From the NCBI RefSeq assembly GCF_000006565.2, contig NC_031473.1, forward strand, positions 1,619,903-1,683,902: 64,000 nucleotides of DNA. The letters are read 5' to 3'. Shown one piece after another: positions 49,302 through 60,793 of this stretch. The translations under genes were made by a program, and so were the position numbers. This DNA comes from Toxoplasma gondii ME49 (lineage: Eukaryota; Apicomplexa; Conoidasida; Eucoccidiorida; Sarcocystidae). Every line of letters starts with the position of its first letter. The first letter of the stretch is position 1. Below the pieces are notes generated by a model. It was given only the letters and a program-made list of their open reading frames with translations. It did not search any database and was not told the DNA's origin.

Positions 49302-52300
49302 ATGGCAGCAGCCGCCACTCTGCTCGCTGTTTCGCCACCCGGCGATTTCTCTCATTCTAAATACAGTTTTTGCTCTGTTTCACACTACCCACCCCAGCCC
49401 TGTCGGCCCCGCTCTTTGGACTGCTTCTCGCCGTGCCCCTCTCCGTCCTCTTTCGCTGCTGTTAAACAAGTTCGCCCCTGTCTTTCGCCGCAGTACGAAC
49501 AGGGGAAGTTCGACACGGAGCGTGCGTCGCGACTTCCGCGGACAGCTTTCCACGCGGGAACGGAGAAGTCTTGCTCGGTGAGACGCGCCTGCAGAGATTT
49601 CTTTTCGCTCGAATGCGAGACTCGCGAGGAATGCTCGCTTGCTCGCAGCACGCCCGCGATCCCCTCGTCTGATCTGGCGTCTTCGTCGCCGCCTGTCTTT
49701 CCCGGTGTCTGTACAGCTGCACGGTCTGGATGTCCCTGTTCTCTCGACAGCGGCGCAGTACCTCAGTTCGCCCTTTTTTTGTCTTCTCTTCGCATGCAAA
49801 GGGACTACAGGAGACCGTTGTTTTCCGACCCCGCTCCGGGTGCCAGCGACAGTTCGAGTGCATGCATCCAGGAGTCTTGTTTGAAGACGGAGAAGCGGCA
49901 GTCTTCGCTTCACCGTGGTCTTCCTCCACCTCAGCCTCTGCTCCCGAGACAGCGATGCGCGGCAGGACAGCACAAAGTAAGAGAGGCGAAGGAGACAGAG
50001 GATACGAAGGGTCGCGAAGAGAAAGACAGGAAAGACCGCCAGAGTGGAGGCGGTCAAGATCGAAGAAGAGATAGTGACAAGCATCGAGAACGAGGCCGAG
50101 GAAGTGACAGAGGCGACCGTGGACAGGCAAATCGCGACGACAGTCGAGGAGACGAGAAGGATCGCGACAAGAAGCAGGGCAGCAAGAAGAAGGAGAGCAA
50201 GAAGAGGGGGGAAAGCAAGAAAAGTCGACGCCGCGAGGAGTCGAAGAGCGATCGTGAATCGCGCTCGCGGAGCAGACACCGGTCCTCCAGTCGCCGGCGA
50301 GAGAAGCGCAAGCGGGAAGAGGCAAAGGGCGAGGTGAATGGCTCTACACAGAAGGAGGAATCTCGTCGCCGCTCTTCTGTGATGTCTGTGGAGTCCCTCG
50401 CATCGAAGAAAAAGTCTCGCGAGCGCTCCCAAGACAGGAGAGCGAAGAAGCATCGCCACTCGAGTCGAGACAGGAAGGCGAAGAAGCACAGACACCACAA
50501 CAGTAGCCGGCGTCATCGGTCTCGGTCTTCCTCAGACTCGGAAAGGCGTCGCTCGAGCAGCCGTAGCTCGTCCCCGCCGCGTCGCACCGCGAAGAACACA
50601 ACAGATCCTACACGTAACTCGGAAAACGATCCCTTCCCGGCAGATCTCCAGGGCCCCTGCTTTGTCAAGGTGTTGCCTCAGGCTCGAGACCCTCCCGTCG
50701 TCCTTGGTATCGACAACCGCGGCGTGTTGAACCTCGCGAAGGCCCACGGATGCAAGCTGAAGCTGTCGGCCGTCTCTGATCTGTACCCGCAGACTGAGCG
50801 TCGCTTTCTCCTCGTGTATGGTGCCGAGATCGGCGCGTGCGTCGCGGCTCTCAAAGGCTGGGTCGCAAAGACTGCAGACGCCTCGGATCCGAAGCGCAGT
50901 GCAGCCATTACCTTCCTGGTGCCCGACGCTGCGATGAGTTCCGTCGAGGTGCCTGATGGAGAGCGGAAGGCGCGCACAACGACACTCGAGGACCTTCGGA
51001 AACTGTGTGGCTCGCGTGTGAAGATCTCCTCCCGGCGCGAGATGAAGAAGGCCCACGGCCGCGAGCGCTTGGTCACGCTCCAAGGGTCCATTGAGAGCGT
51101 GCAGAGCGGTGTTGAGGCACTCGCGACTGCGCTTCAAAGCTTCCCCGAGTTGCGGGATTACATGAATGTGCAGTATGTGGCGTACTCGCAGGAGAGACAG
51201 AGACGGAAGCGGTCGCCGTCGCCGTTGCCGACGATTCCACGCGTGGTGATTCGCGAGCCGTCGATGCCGAGCGCAACGGTCCCCGGGCTTCAGTTCCAGC
51301 GGGCGCTGCAGGGCGTGAGCGTGCAGGACGAGCTTGTCAAGATCACGAATCTGCGAGGGATTCTGGACCCGACAACGCCCCATATGCACGGACCCGCGTA
51401 CGCGAAGATCGTGATTTCGGATCTCGTTACGACGCTGCTCCTCGGAACGACGACGAAGGAGCCGAACCACTCTTGTCCGCTGCGGCTGATTGAGGCGACC
51501 TTCAAAGTCGCCGCGAAGATCATGGACCCTGAGAGTCCAGGGATTCTCGAGCGCGTTCTGGTGCTCTCTGGAGAGCCGTCGGACGTGGACAAGGCCACGC
51601 TGGCGGTCCTCGAGCAGGTCTACGCTGCATGCATCATGGCGGGGCAGCCTTCCCAGGTGACTTGGCGAATGTGTGCGTCGAACAGTGCAGCCTCGCTCAT
51701 CATCGGCACGGGTGGACACCGCGTCAAGCAGCTCCGGACGCTGAGCAACACGCGTATCCAAATCAACACGCGAGACAACGTCCCGAACATCGACAGGTTC
51801 GAGCGCGTGATTGCCGTGACCGGCAGCTTCGACTCCGTCGTGAGCGTCACCAAGGCCATGCTTCCCTTCATGCATGCAGACACGAACCACGCGTCCCATG
51901 TCCACCAGTGCTACGGAACAGGTCGGAAGCTTGAGATGCCCGACTGGGTTGAGGGCGTCATTCACCGCGACGGGATGGACGAGGAGGCGTGCCGGCGGCC
52001 GCCGGTGCCGGACAAGCGGGAAGTCGTTCTCGAGGGTTCGTGCTTCATGAAGCTTCTGATCGACAACGGTCTTGCGAACGCGCTGATCGGCGAAGACAGC
52101 GCAAACATCCAGAAGCTCTCCGAGGCCACCCAATGCAACATGAAGTTTGCAGATCCAGACAACGTTTTCCCCGGCTGCCCCGGCGAACGCATTTTGATGC
52201 TCGCGGGCTCCGGCGATGCCATGAACGCCGCGACCATCGCTATCATCGAAAAGTGCAAGGAAGTCCACCCCAATCTCTCCTACGACCAAATGTACGGAAA

Positions 52301-53520
52301 AGTAATCATTCCCCAGAGCTGCTGCTCCGCTGTCGTCGGCCACGGGGGTCTGAAGATCAGAGAAATCCGCGACGCAACTCTCACGCGTGTCGAAATCTCG
52401 AAAAAGGGCCTTCTCACCTCCGAACGCCTCGTCACCATCTTCGGCATGCCCCAGGGTGTACATACAGCTCTCATCACGGTGTGCGGCCTTATCCAGTTCG
52501 ACCCTGCTGTCAAAGCCTTCCTCGAGGTCGTTTACCCGCCCGAGGTTCTCGAGCAGCAGCGGAAGCTTGAGGAAGAACGGCTGTCTGCAAATGTCATTGG
52601 AGCCGTCATGGAAGGCGTCAACGCGGTCATCAGCAAAGTCGGCGGAGACGAAGCTGCTCAAGCCGCTCTGAAGAAACTCCAGGAAATGCAGCGAGTGAGA
52701 TACTAGGGTCACCACACACAGGAGGTGCAGGTGCGCCGGTGGCTGCGTTGTTTTCCGTGTCAAAAACGAGTTTCTAGGTCTCATCCCCTTCTCGAGTCCA
52801 AATCACTGCCCTTGAATGCATGCTCGGCGAAGTTCATCCCCTCTTCCTCTGGTCTTACTTCCCGCCGTCTCACCCGCGAAGAGACCCCTGCGTAATCCGT
52901 ACCCGTCACGAAGTTTTCGTGCATGCGCCATTGTGTGGATGTCGACGAATGTTGTTTTCGACCTGCGCCTTCGCCCACCTTTCTCTCGTGCGTCTTTTTC
53001 GTTTTCTATCACCTCTTTGCACGCGTTTCGAGATTCACTGTTCTCTGTCTGTGTCTCTGTCCTGTTCCTCTATTATGTCGTTCAGGCCGCAGCACTTGCA
53101 GCTGGAGAAGCGCCTCCGGAAACTTACGACTTCCGGGGGCCTCTGGGGCCGATGGGGCAGATACGCCAAGACAACGCGGCGGGGCCGGACTACTCAGCTG
53201 GTATTTCCTTCGTGCCTGCTTCTGGGGCTTCCAGGCCCTCGCCTCCAGGCCAGAGTTTGTTTCCCCCGCCTCCTCCGCCCCCTGGGGCTCCGCCGGGGGC
53301 CTTGCCGAGCGACGGGTCTGCTTTCTTCCCGCCTCCAGAGCCACCTGTCCCTCCGTTGTCTCGCCAGGAGCTGAGACAGAAAATCCTTGATGCCTCACTG
53401 AACAGAGTGGCGACGGCAGCTGAGGCCATGCATGCGAACCCTGGGTATGCAAATGCGTATCCAGACGACGATTTAGAGGAAGATCCGTCGCTCGCGGGTC
53501 TCATGGACGAGAAATTCTAA
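49302..53520 (+). CDS. RS-rich multi-KH-domain RNA-binding protein
   Basis: Exon 1 (49302-52694) and exon 2 (53086-53520) join in phase 0, giving about 1,275 residues. If the intron were retained, the protein would end at 52706 with 1,134 residues. Residues about 240-430 are an Arg/Ser/Lys-rich domain like those of splicing factors. KH-type repeats follow: degenerate near 454 (VLGIDNRG) and 698 (LLLGTTTK), canonical near 785 (IIGTGGHRVKQL), degenerate near 912 (LIGEDSANIQKL), canonical near 996 (VVGHGGLKIREI). Only two repeats keep the GxxG loop that contacts RNA. Exon 2 adds an Ala-rich helix, a proline run and an acidic C-terminus ending in MDEKF. Splice signals (CGA|GTGAGA and TCTATTATGTCGTTCAG) and helix continuity support the join. 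Likely role: nuclear RNA processing, by inference. Confidence 0.88.
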
Positions 53521-53959
53521 CTCGCTATCCGTTCAGTAAACCCGCTATATCCATTTGTATGGGGGGTTCTCGGAAGTCGTTTTCCCAGGAACGAACGCTT
53601 TACCGGGAGAGAACAGAGAAGTTTGAGGGGAGAAGTCGACGAACTAGGGCCGAGGAAGCGAAGAACAGAGAAGAAGGCGCGGTGCAGCAGAAACGGTCTA
53701 CAGGGAAAGGAGGTGTAGAGCAGGAGAAAGGCAAAAAGGAGGACGGCCAGAAACGAAAAATCCTGGGTCAGAGAAAGGATGCAAAGATTCAGATCATGCT
53801 TACCTATATTTTCGTTGAAAACACATGGCATCCAATAGGAAAGGAGAACAAACAGAAGAAAACGCGAGAAACAACGACAAACTCGACGATGAAAAACGAT
53901 GAACAGCTTGGAGTGGAATAAAATAGAACCAGGTCTTAGTATACCGCGCGGTGTATGCG

Positions 53960-54040
53960 TGCATGCAAGCGTACGTCTATCATGTATACATATATATGTG
54001 CATGCTATATATATATATATATATATATATGGATGCATGC
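53960..54040. promoter_or_regulatory. Cluster of three TGCATGC heptamers
   Basis: TGCATGC occurs at 53960-53966, 53999-54005 and 54034-54040, around a TA microsatellite. TGCATGC is a known ApiAP2-type promoter motif in apicomplexans. The cluster lies about 355 bp before the ATG at 54395, so it may be that gene's promoter; this is inference. Confidence 0.4.
54006..54030. repeat. (TA)n microsatellite
   Basis: About 12 TA units sit between two TGCATGC heptamers. Confidence 0.9.
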
Positions 54041-54394
54041 AGGGCTGTATGTGTGGGGCGATGTCGAGCATCACTTTTTTGGCTGCCGTGTTGCTCGGGC
54101 GCATTCCGTGTTTCTGTGTGGGCAGCGCATAGCAACCTTTGACCGTTTTCTGCATCTGGAGAGGGAGAGCAAGAGTTCTCTGATGCCGCTGTCTCGCATG
54201 CGCGGCGTGCGTCTCTCGCATGTATGAGGGGATTTCTTCGTTCACAGACACCGTGGCTGCATTTCCATCCTGGTCGAAGTAGCCTGTTTGCTCTCTGTCT
54301 TTTGCTTTGTGTTGTCCCACTTTTTGAGGCACATTTCAGTCCGAGTGTCGTTCGTGTTTCACCCTGGGTCCGGGAGAGTCCTTGAAGGGAAGCA

Positions 54395-57300
54395 ATGGCT
54401 TTCAGCCGCGAGACGTCGAAGCGCCACCGGAAGGCTGCTGGCGATGTGGAGAGGAGAAAGTGTATTCTGATTTCGCCATGTTATGAATGTCTTGAAGTCT
54501 ACATGGTTTCTTTTGACTTCTTTTGCGAGAAAATGGAGGACGTGTGCCCATATTTTAGCAGGGTGAGACTGGGCGGGTGTGCTGTCTCCTTTTTTCCGTG
54601 GAGAAGCCTCCGAACGACCACAAGGGCTTCGTCGCGTCTGGCGGTTATCCTGGCATACGTGCCACTGTTTTTGATTATGAACAAGCAAAAATGTGTGTTT
54701 GTCAGTCTGCGTGCACGCGTCGATCTGCGGAGATGGACAAGAGCGTGGAGGGCATCTATGTCGTGTGTGGCTTTTCTTCCGAGTGCCTGTGTCCTGTCTG
54801 GAAAGGGCCGAGAGTGAGTGTGAGGCAAGAGGCTTTTCGCGGTTCTTGCTGTGTCTGGAACAAGGGGCTTGTCCCTTTTGCAGCCCGTCAGCAAGAGCTC
54901 CAGGACGGGTTTCTTGAACTGTTCTGAGTTCCAATTTCGGGCGTGTTCCTTCGGGGTCTGGAGTGATCGGCCGTGGTGTGGATACCGTCATCCTTCAGAG
55001 CGAGTAGGGCGAGAGAGACTGGGCGGCGCCCGCGCAGCTGTTCCATTTCTGTGTTTCCCTTATCTCCTTCCGACTCTCCTTGACTTTGATTTTTCTTCGC
55101 AGATCCAAGGTGAATGGACCAAGACAGAACGTAGATAATTCGTTAGCTCACCCACACGCTGCCCCTCAGCTTGTCACGCGGACAGTCTCGGATTATAAGC
55201 TTGTTCTCGGGAGCATATACTGCGAGGTGGTCTATTGGTTTAGATCTTGAAGGTGTTTGTTAACCGAATCTGGTTGAATTCTGCGGAAGTGTGGAGGTGA
55301 AAAGGCGGACTAGGAAAATGTTAACATGTGTGCATCTACAAGCCTGTATGTATTCCTGCGAAACGCGAGATGAGCGGGCAAAGGTGGCAATCAGGCATGC
55401 TTAGAATGGTGAATGGAGCTCGCGCCGAGGGTAGGAAATCTTGCATGCAAATTCACACGTATGAAGTAATGTCGACTTCAGGCGCTAGTGGTAGAGCAAG
55501 GAGAGACGGCGTCAGCGTTTGCTCTTGCGTTTGAATCATGTGTGGCATTCTTGCACAGCAGTTCTACCCGCATCAGATCAATGACTTGGACGGTGGATAG
55601 TAAGTTGTCGCTTTGCGGTGCCCACTTGTAGACAGCCAGGAGTTTCCACGGAGCCAAATTCAGCTCTTTCTGCTTCTCTTTGTCGCTTTCTGTCCCTGTT
55701 GTCTTCTCTCTTCCTCTGCAGCTTCTCACAGCTGGTTTCAACCCATAACCCTTGTTTTCCTGTCCATTTTTTCTGCCTAGTGATTCTGGCTTGGGTTTTT
55801 GTCTCATGTGTCGCCTTTTCCGTTGTCTGCCCTGTGTGCGCGTGTTTCTTTCCTCTCTAGAGAAGTGGCCTTCACCAGCCGTCCTTGGAGGTTTTGCATC
55901 CGATTGGTTGGGAAACGCAAATTTTCTCATTCGCGTTGCTCGTTCGGATTCAGCTGCCTTCTCTTGCCGCCTTTAGTGATTGACTTGCCGGAGTGAACCC
56001 CCGGGACGATAATTTTTTTGCGTGCATGCTCCAGCGTTGAGCATTGTTGGCTGCTTAGTAGTGTCGTGACTTCGAAGGATGCACATCGATTGTGAAAGAG
56101 AAGAATGCCTCGGACAGACGATTTCTCTCGGATCGGCTTGTTTCCACCTCTCCCAACCCAACAAGGCCTAGTATATACTTTTGTCTCTTTCTGTTAATGT
56201 ATGTTATATATATATGTATATATGGTGGCAGTGTTCGGGACAGTTGAAAGTGACTTTTATCGTTGTGGGTCAGGTAGACCGTGGGAGGTTTTCCACTGTC
56301 TAGACAGCTAAGACGTTCAGGCCAAGCACGGCACAGAGATGCAGCATTCTCTCCTCTGCTTGTCGTTTTCGCGCCCATGTGGTATCTGTCCTTTATCGCG
56401 CTTGACATTTTCCGTTTATCCTATTTGTGAGGACCCTGAGATAGACGCTCAAGAGAAACACAAGAGGGAGGGATGGAGAAGATGAGAGGGATGTTCCTCC
56501 CTGAGTTTTTGCGGAAAAATGAGACTTCACTGCTAGGTCCTCGTGGCGCGAGAGAAACATATCACGAAGTGGCCCGACTCAGAAGGCGCCATTTGCCTCC
56601 CCGCCACTCCTACCGTTATCGGGTCTGTTCTCTGTCACTTTCTGTCATGTAGATGTTTTCACCTTTATATTTTCTGCTTCGTGCGAAAAAACGAACTTAG
56701 GAGGCAACATTTGTAGGATGTGGCGTTCAGTCTCCCAGAGGGAGAAGGAAGGAGCAAGACGGAGCTTGTGGTCGAGAGCGAGATACAGCGACAGTTCATA
56801 CGAATCATATCGTCTCGATTCTAGAGACGAGAGTGCTTGAATAGACGCGGGGCTGGCAAAAATCTGTCACTCTCTTTTGTATGATGGTGTTAATTTCCCT
56901 TCCTAGGCAAGACAGCAGGTTTCTTCGTTGTTTTTGTACGAGGAACGCCGTTCCACATAGACCGGCGGAAGGTGTGCAAGGATGGCTGGAGATGGGTAGT
57001 CGCGTGCATGTGTGTTTGTTGCTCGTTTCCAGATTCGTTTTCCCAATCATTATTTGCTGTTTAAAGTGCTGATGCATGCATTTCTCGCTTGAGCGAGGGT
57101 AAACTAAGCGTATGACACCGGTTTCACCAATCCAGAAAACATGCGTAGGTGAGCTACTTTGGTGTGTCATGTGCTCTTTTGTTCGATGCGCTTTCTGCAC
57201 CTCTGCAGCCAGCCGCTTTAGTAGAGTTCTTGGTAGTTTCCTGCTAGAGTTTTAGAATTTTCCCAGAAGTCAAGGGAACTGCATTTCGAAACAGTGGAGT

Positions 57301-58969
57301 CTTCGATGCTCACCACTTCAGATGGCATCTTAGTCTTCATGACATGACGACATGGCTGAGATGAAAACATTGTTTTTATTTTTATCATCTGGGCGTCAGT
57401 GTCTGCTCAGGTCGACTATTTCCTTGGATTGAGCAGGGTGTAAGTGGAACGTTCTTGGCGCGTAGCTACAGATTGGCCGCCTCGCTCTGAAACTTGACAT
57501 TGCTGCCTTTCTTCTTATCCTGTTTCAGCATCTCGGCCAGACGCGAAGGTTGTTTGAACCAGATTCTAAAAGGCCTGTCTGTTTGTGCCTTTTTTTTCGC
57601 ACGACAGAACAGCTGCGTTTGCTGAGTCTTTTGTCTCTACTCTCGACTTTAAGCAAAAGGGCGTCGCCATGCGCGGCAGGAAACAGTCTGAAAAGGGAAC
57701 TCTGAGGTTTTTTTTCTGCTGATAACGTGTGTACAGAAGATGTGGAGGCACTGCCGACACAGAGCGATGAGGTGAACAGGCAGTGGTAGAGTCCACTGAA
57801 AAATCGACAAAGGACAGAAACGTGCTTCGCTCGTATGCGTCGAGGCTCGTGTGTATGCGCTCGTCCTTCCTTTCCTTTTTTGGGCTCGCACGCAAATTCC
57901 ACGTCGTATGAGCTACTTAGTCCCGAGAACGACGTGTACGAAGCTCTATGTGTCTTGCTGCTTCAGGCAAAACGCTCTGCTTGTTTTCTGTTGCGCGCGT
58001 GGCTCCATCCGTGGACAAGGACGGCCTGGCTAGTCAGTTTTAATCATGATGGCTTTTGCCGGTCTTTTGGCAGGTGCAGATCCCACTGGGATGCCTGTGC
58101 AGCAGAGTCAGTACAAGGTACTTTTTCAGACGCCCGGGCAACTGTAAAAGATCTCAAGGTTGTACCGTCGCCACCTGAAAAGGAGACGGACCACGAGAAA
58201 CTGTGGAGTTCTCTTTGAAGTATTTCCACGCGATGCGGCGACGAACTACAATAGTTAGGCTTTGGACAACATGCTTTAGGACAAGACTTTTTTGTTTTGA
58301 GAGGTGACCAGGAGTCAGGAAACACGTAGAAAACAACAGTGGAAATGATGGGTTCAGTTGCACCGAGCAGAGGCAGGCGGGCACAAACTTGGCTTTTTGC
58401 AGTCCTCTTCGTTCTTTCCGTATGTTCCCTTGTGTATATAGACTTTTTCCGCTAGTGTGTGTGTGTGTTACAGTAGCGTGTTTCTGCGAAGAGAGTTGCA
58501 GTGCTACGAGGGTGCCAGACTTTTCATGCAGGGAATCGGTGGCTAGCTTTAGGTAATTTAAGCTGTGACTGTCACCATTATTTTTCGCAGGGACAGGCCT
58601 AGCTTATAAAAAAACAGAGAACTGACTCTCAACTTTGCGCAGAAGACGGCATAAAACATTTTTCAGTTGCTGAAGGTCAAACGCACGATCCATTTGAACA
58701 GAAACGGAGAATGATCGCTCGAAACTCTGTCAAGGGACGAGCGACACAAACGCTGCATTTCAAGTAGCTGAACATTTTTGGCATCGTCGTACAGGCGAGA
58801 CCGCCCCGTAAGGAACACGAAGAATTCCTTCACTTGATAGTGTGGCGTCCAGAACAGGGCATATGTCTAGGAGTCTGTAAAGAGGCCGCCTTGTTTTCTT
58901 CAGTTTGGTCTGGAAGCACTGCGTCTATGTACCGATGCTGCGATGGCGCTGTCAGAATCCATCCTTTAA
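54395..58969 (+). CDS. Possible small multi-exon gene, unrecognised
   Basis: Several exon-like pieces on the plus strand suggest one gene, but the chain is not resolved. A first piece begins at an ATG in good context (AAGCAATGG, 54395) and reads MAFSRETSKRHRKAAGDVE, with donor options near 54460 and 54562. A strong acceptor (TTTTTCTTCGCAG) near 55101 and another (TTATCCTGTTTCAG) near 57530 open short segments. The last two pieces are the best: 58074-58117 (ADPTGMPVQQSQYK) and 58904-58969 (FGLEALRLCTDAAMALSES, then a stop) join in phase 0 with GTACTT/TTCTTCAG sites. The peptide resembles no family I can name. It may be a real short conserved protein or a chance assembly. Intervening sequence shows nothing else except the repeat at 55192. 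Confidence 0.27.
55192..55233 (-). repeat. Dispersed ~40-bp element, copy 4
   Basis: On the minus strand the core is GTATATGCTCCCGAGA, and flanking AAGCTT also matches copy 2. About 34 of 42 positions agree. Confidence 0.5.
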
Positions 58970-59337
58970 TTTGTCAGAGGCTACCCTGGTAGCAACATGC
59001 GAAAACCTTTTACCTGGCGAGAAATTTCCGGACGCAATTGGCCTCCTGACGTCAGGAAAAAGAGCCCACGGCAGACAGATTTACCAGCCAGGCATGTCAC
59101 TGTAACAGTTCCACTTCCGACACATATTCAGGGTCATCTACATCGGAATGCGATTCTTGCCTTTGCCATACCGTTTCGATATGAAGCGGGGTCATTTTCC
59201 CGTCGGTTTACTTAGGGTCCTGTGTATATAACTGTCACAGCTTCTAGCTGGCCGACTGGTTGAATGAAACCTATGTAAGAGATCTCCCGGTGTGCACAAA
59301 CGGGCTTCCGAACTACAGTCATGAAGTCTAGCCTTCT

Positions 59338-60119
59338 TTATCTCTGGGCATTCGGTGGGGCATTTCGGTTTGACACTCGAGAATCACACACCAGTGACGG
59401 GGATGCAGAGAGAGCTGCAATCGAACCCCAGCCGACAGGTTCTGGGGGTGTCTGTTTCTTGGTCACATTGAACCGATTGTATATCACAGGGCCTTCATTC
59501 GATTTTACCGAATGATTCGCCTTTGGCATTTGCACCTTATCTCGGGGGCTTTTTGACGCTTCCGCGTCTCTCGACAAGTGAGCCTTGAAAATTCCCACTG
59601 GTTGAAGAGTCTGGAGTTCGTCAAGCACGTTTGCACAGCCTTTGCGGCTCTGTGCGACGGCCAAGAGCCGAGCCCCACCTTGTTTTCTTGAAGCACACTT
59701 GCTCGCATCGAAGCATCTTTGCTCTCCGAAAAAGCGGTACAGACCACGATGGTCACGCTGGCAAATTTGAGCTGCCCTCAACTTGCCGGCTACGCGGGAG
59801 TCTTCCAGCATACCTGTTTGAAAAAAATCTTGTCACGATCGAGATACACATATTCTCGATCTGGCACGAATTCGCTGTCTAACATATGAGACCACTCGCC
59901 GAAAACAAAGACATTCCGCTGAGTTCCTCTTTTGTGGAAACGGTGCATCAACGTTTTCGGGAGCAGTGACAGCACATTTTGGGTGCACTTAACATACTCC
60001 GGGCACGTGCATGAACACTGAGCTCCCTTTTTCGGAGGGCTGGTACCCCAACACCTTATCGTGATACCCCATACCAAAACACATAAACTGATCGAGAATG
60101 ATATATGGTTGTACCATGC
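59338..60119 (-). CDS. Weak coding signal, unrecognised
   Basis: Three adjacent minus-strand segments read like protein but in different frames: MVQPYIILDQFMCFGMGYHD (60119-60003), RNVFVFGEWSHMLDSEFVP (within 60077-59790) and a 157-codon stretch (59811-59338). In-phase joins exist but need introns of only about 79 and 56 bp, unusually short for this genome. It could be a decayed gene, a gene with very small introns, or chance. No family is recognised. It lies downstream of, and on the same strand as, the Orai-like gene. Confidence 0.22.
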
Positions 60120-60793
60120 GGTTTTTGTTGTCCCTTAGACTCGTAGTGTTTGTTTCCCTTCTCTTGTTCCCTTGTTTTTCTTTCCTAGAGGGAGACAATG
60201 GCGGAAAGCCATCTCAAAGTTGGTACAGTTCTTGTTTTCCCCCTGTTTCTGCCTCTAGTCGTTTCTTCGTACTCAGCGTCGGCATGCACTCCCTATATTG
60301 TTTACCGCCACCTTGGTGGTAACTCGTCTCGTTCATTTCCGTCGTTCTTTGCCCTTTTGCGCTTTGCTCACTCAGCAAATGCGCTTGCTGTCGGTCGATG
60401 TAGTTGAAGTGTCTGCTCTTCATCTAGACCACACCGGCTGTCACGTTCATCTGAAAAGACCCCGGGATCGAGTTCATTGCCTCGTCTCCCACGGTGCCAA
60501 CAGCGGCTCGCTGTTCCCTCCTTTTGTTCGCATTTTGCATCTGTGAACGCCGTCCTGCCGGGGCATCCAGAAATGTGAGAGGCAGATGCACAGGCGGGAG
60601 AGTCAGTGGGAGATTCACCAGCAATTTTGCCGAAGAGCGAAGGCAACCAGTCAAGCAAAGCGTTACCTGCACGGGGAAGCGAGGAGTTTTCAAATACAGG
60701 CAACACGACCCGTGATGCCTCTGCTTCACCAACGCAAAAAATCGGCCCATTTACCGAAGACCTGCCGAATTCCCTTGTATCGTTGCATGCACC
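60120..60793. other. Intergenic, nothing recognised
   Basis: Presumed 3' UTR of the Orai-like gene. Short open segments show no domain. Confidence 0.45.

Larger units (their letters stand above)
53521..54394. other. Intergenic region with TA repeat and TGCATGC cluster
   Basis: Presumed 3' UTR of the KH gene followed by a possible promoter. No coding segment is supported. Confidence 0.5.

Noticed and set aside
50532..52784. A 750-codon open frame on the minus strand opposite the KH gene
   Set aside because: It lies exactly antisense to a well-supported KH coding exon with GC-rich third positions, which tends to open the opposite strand. It shows no domain.
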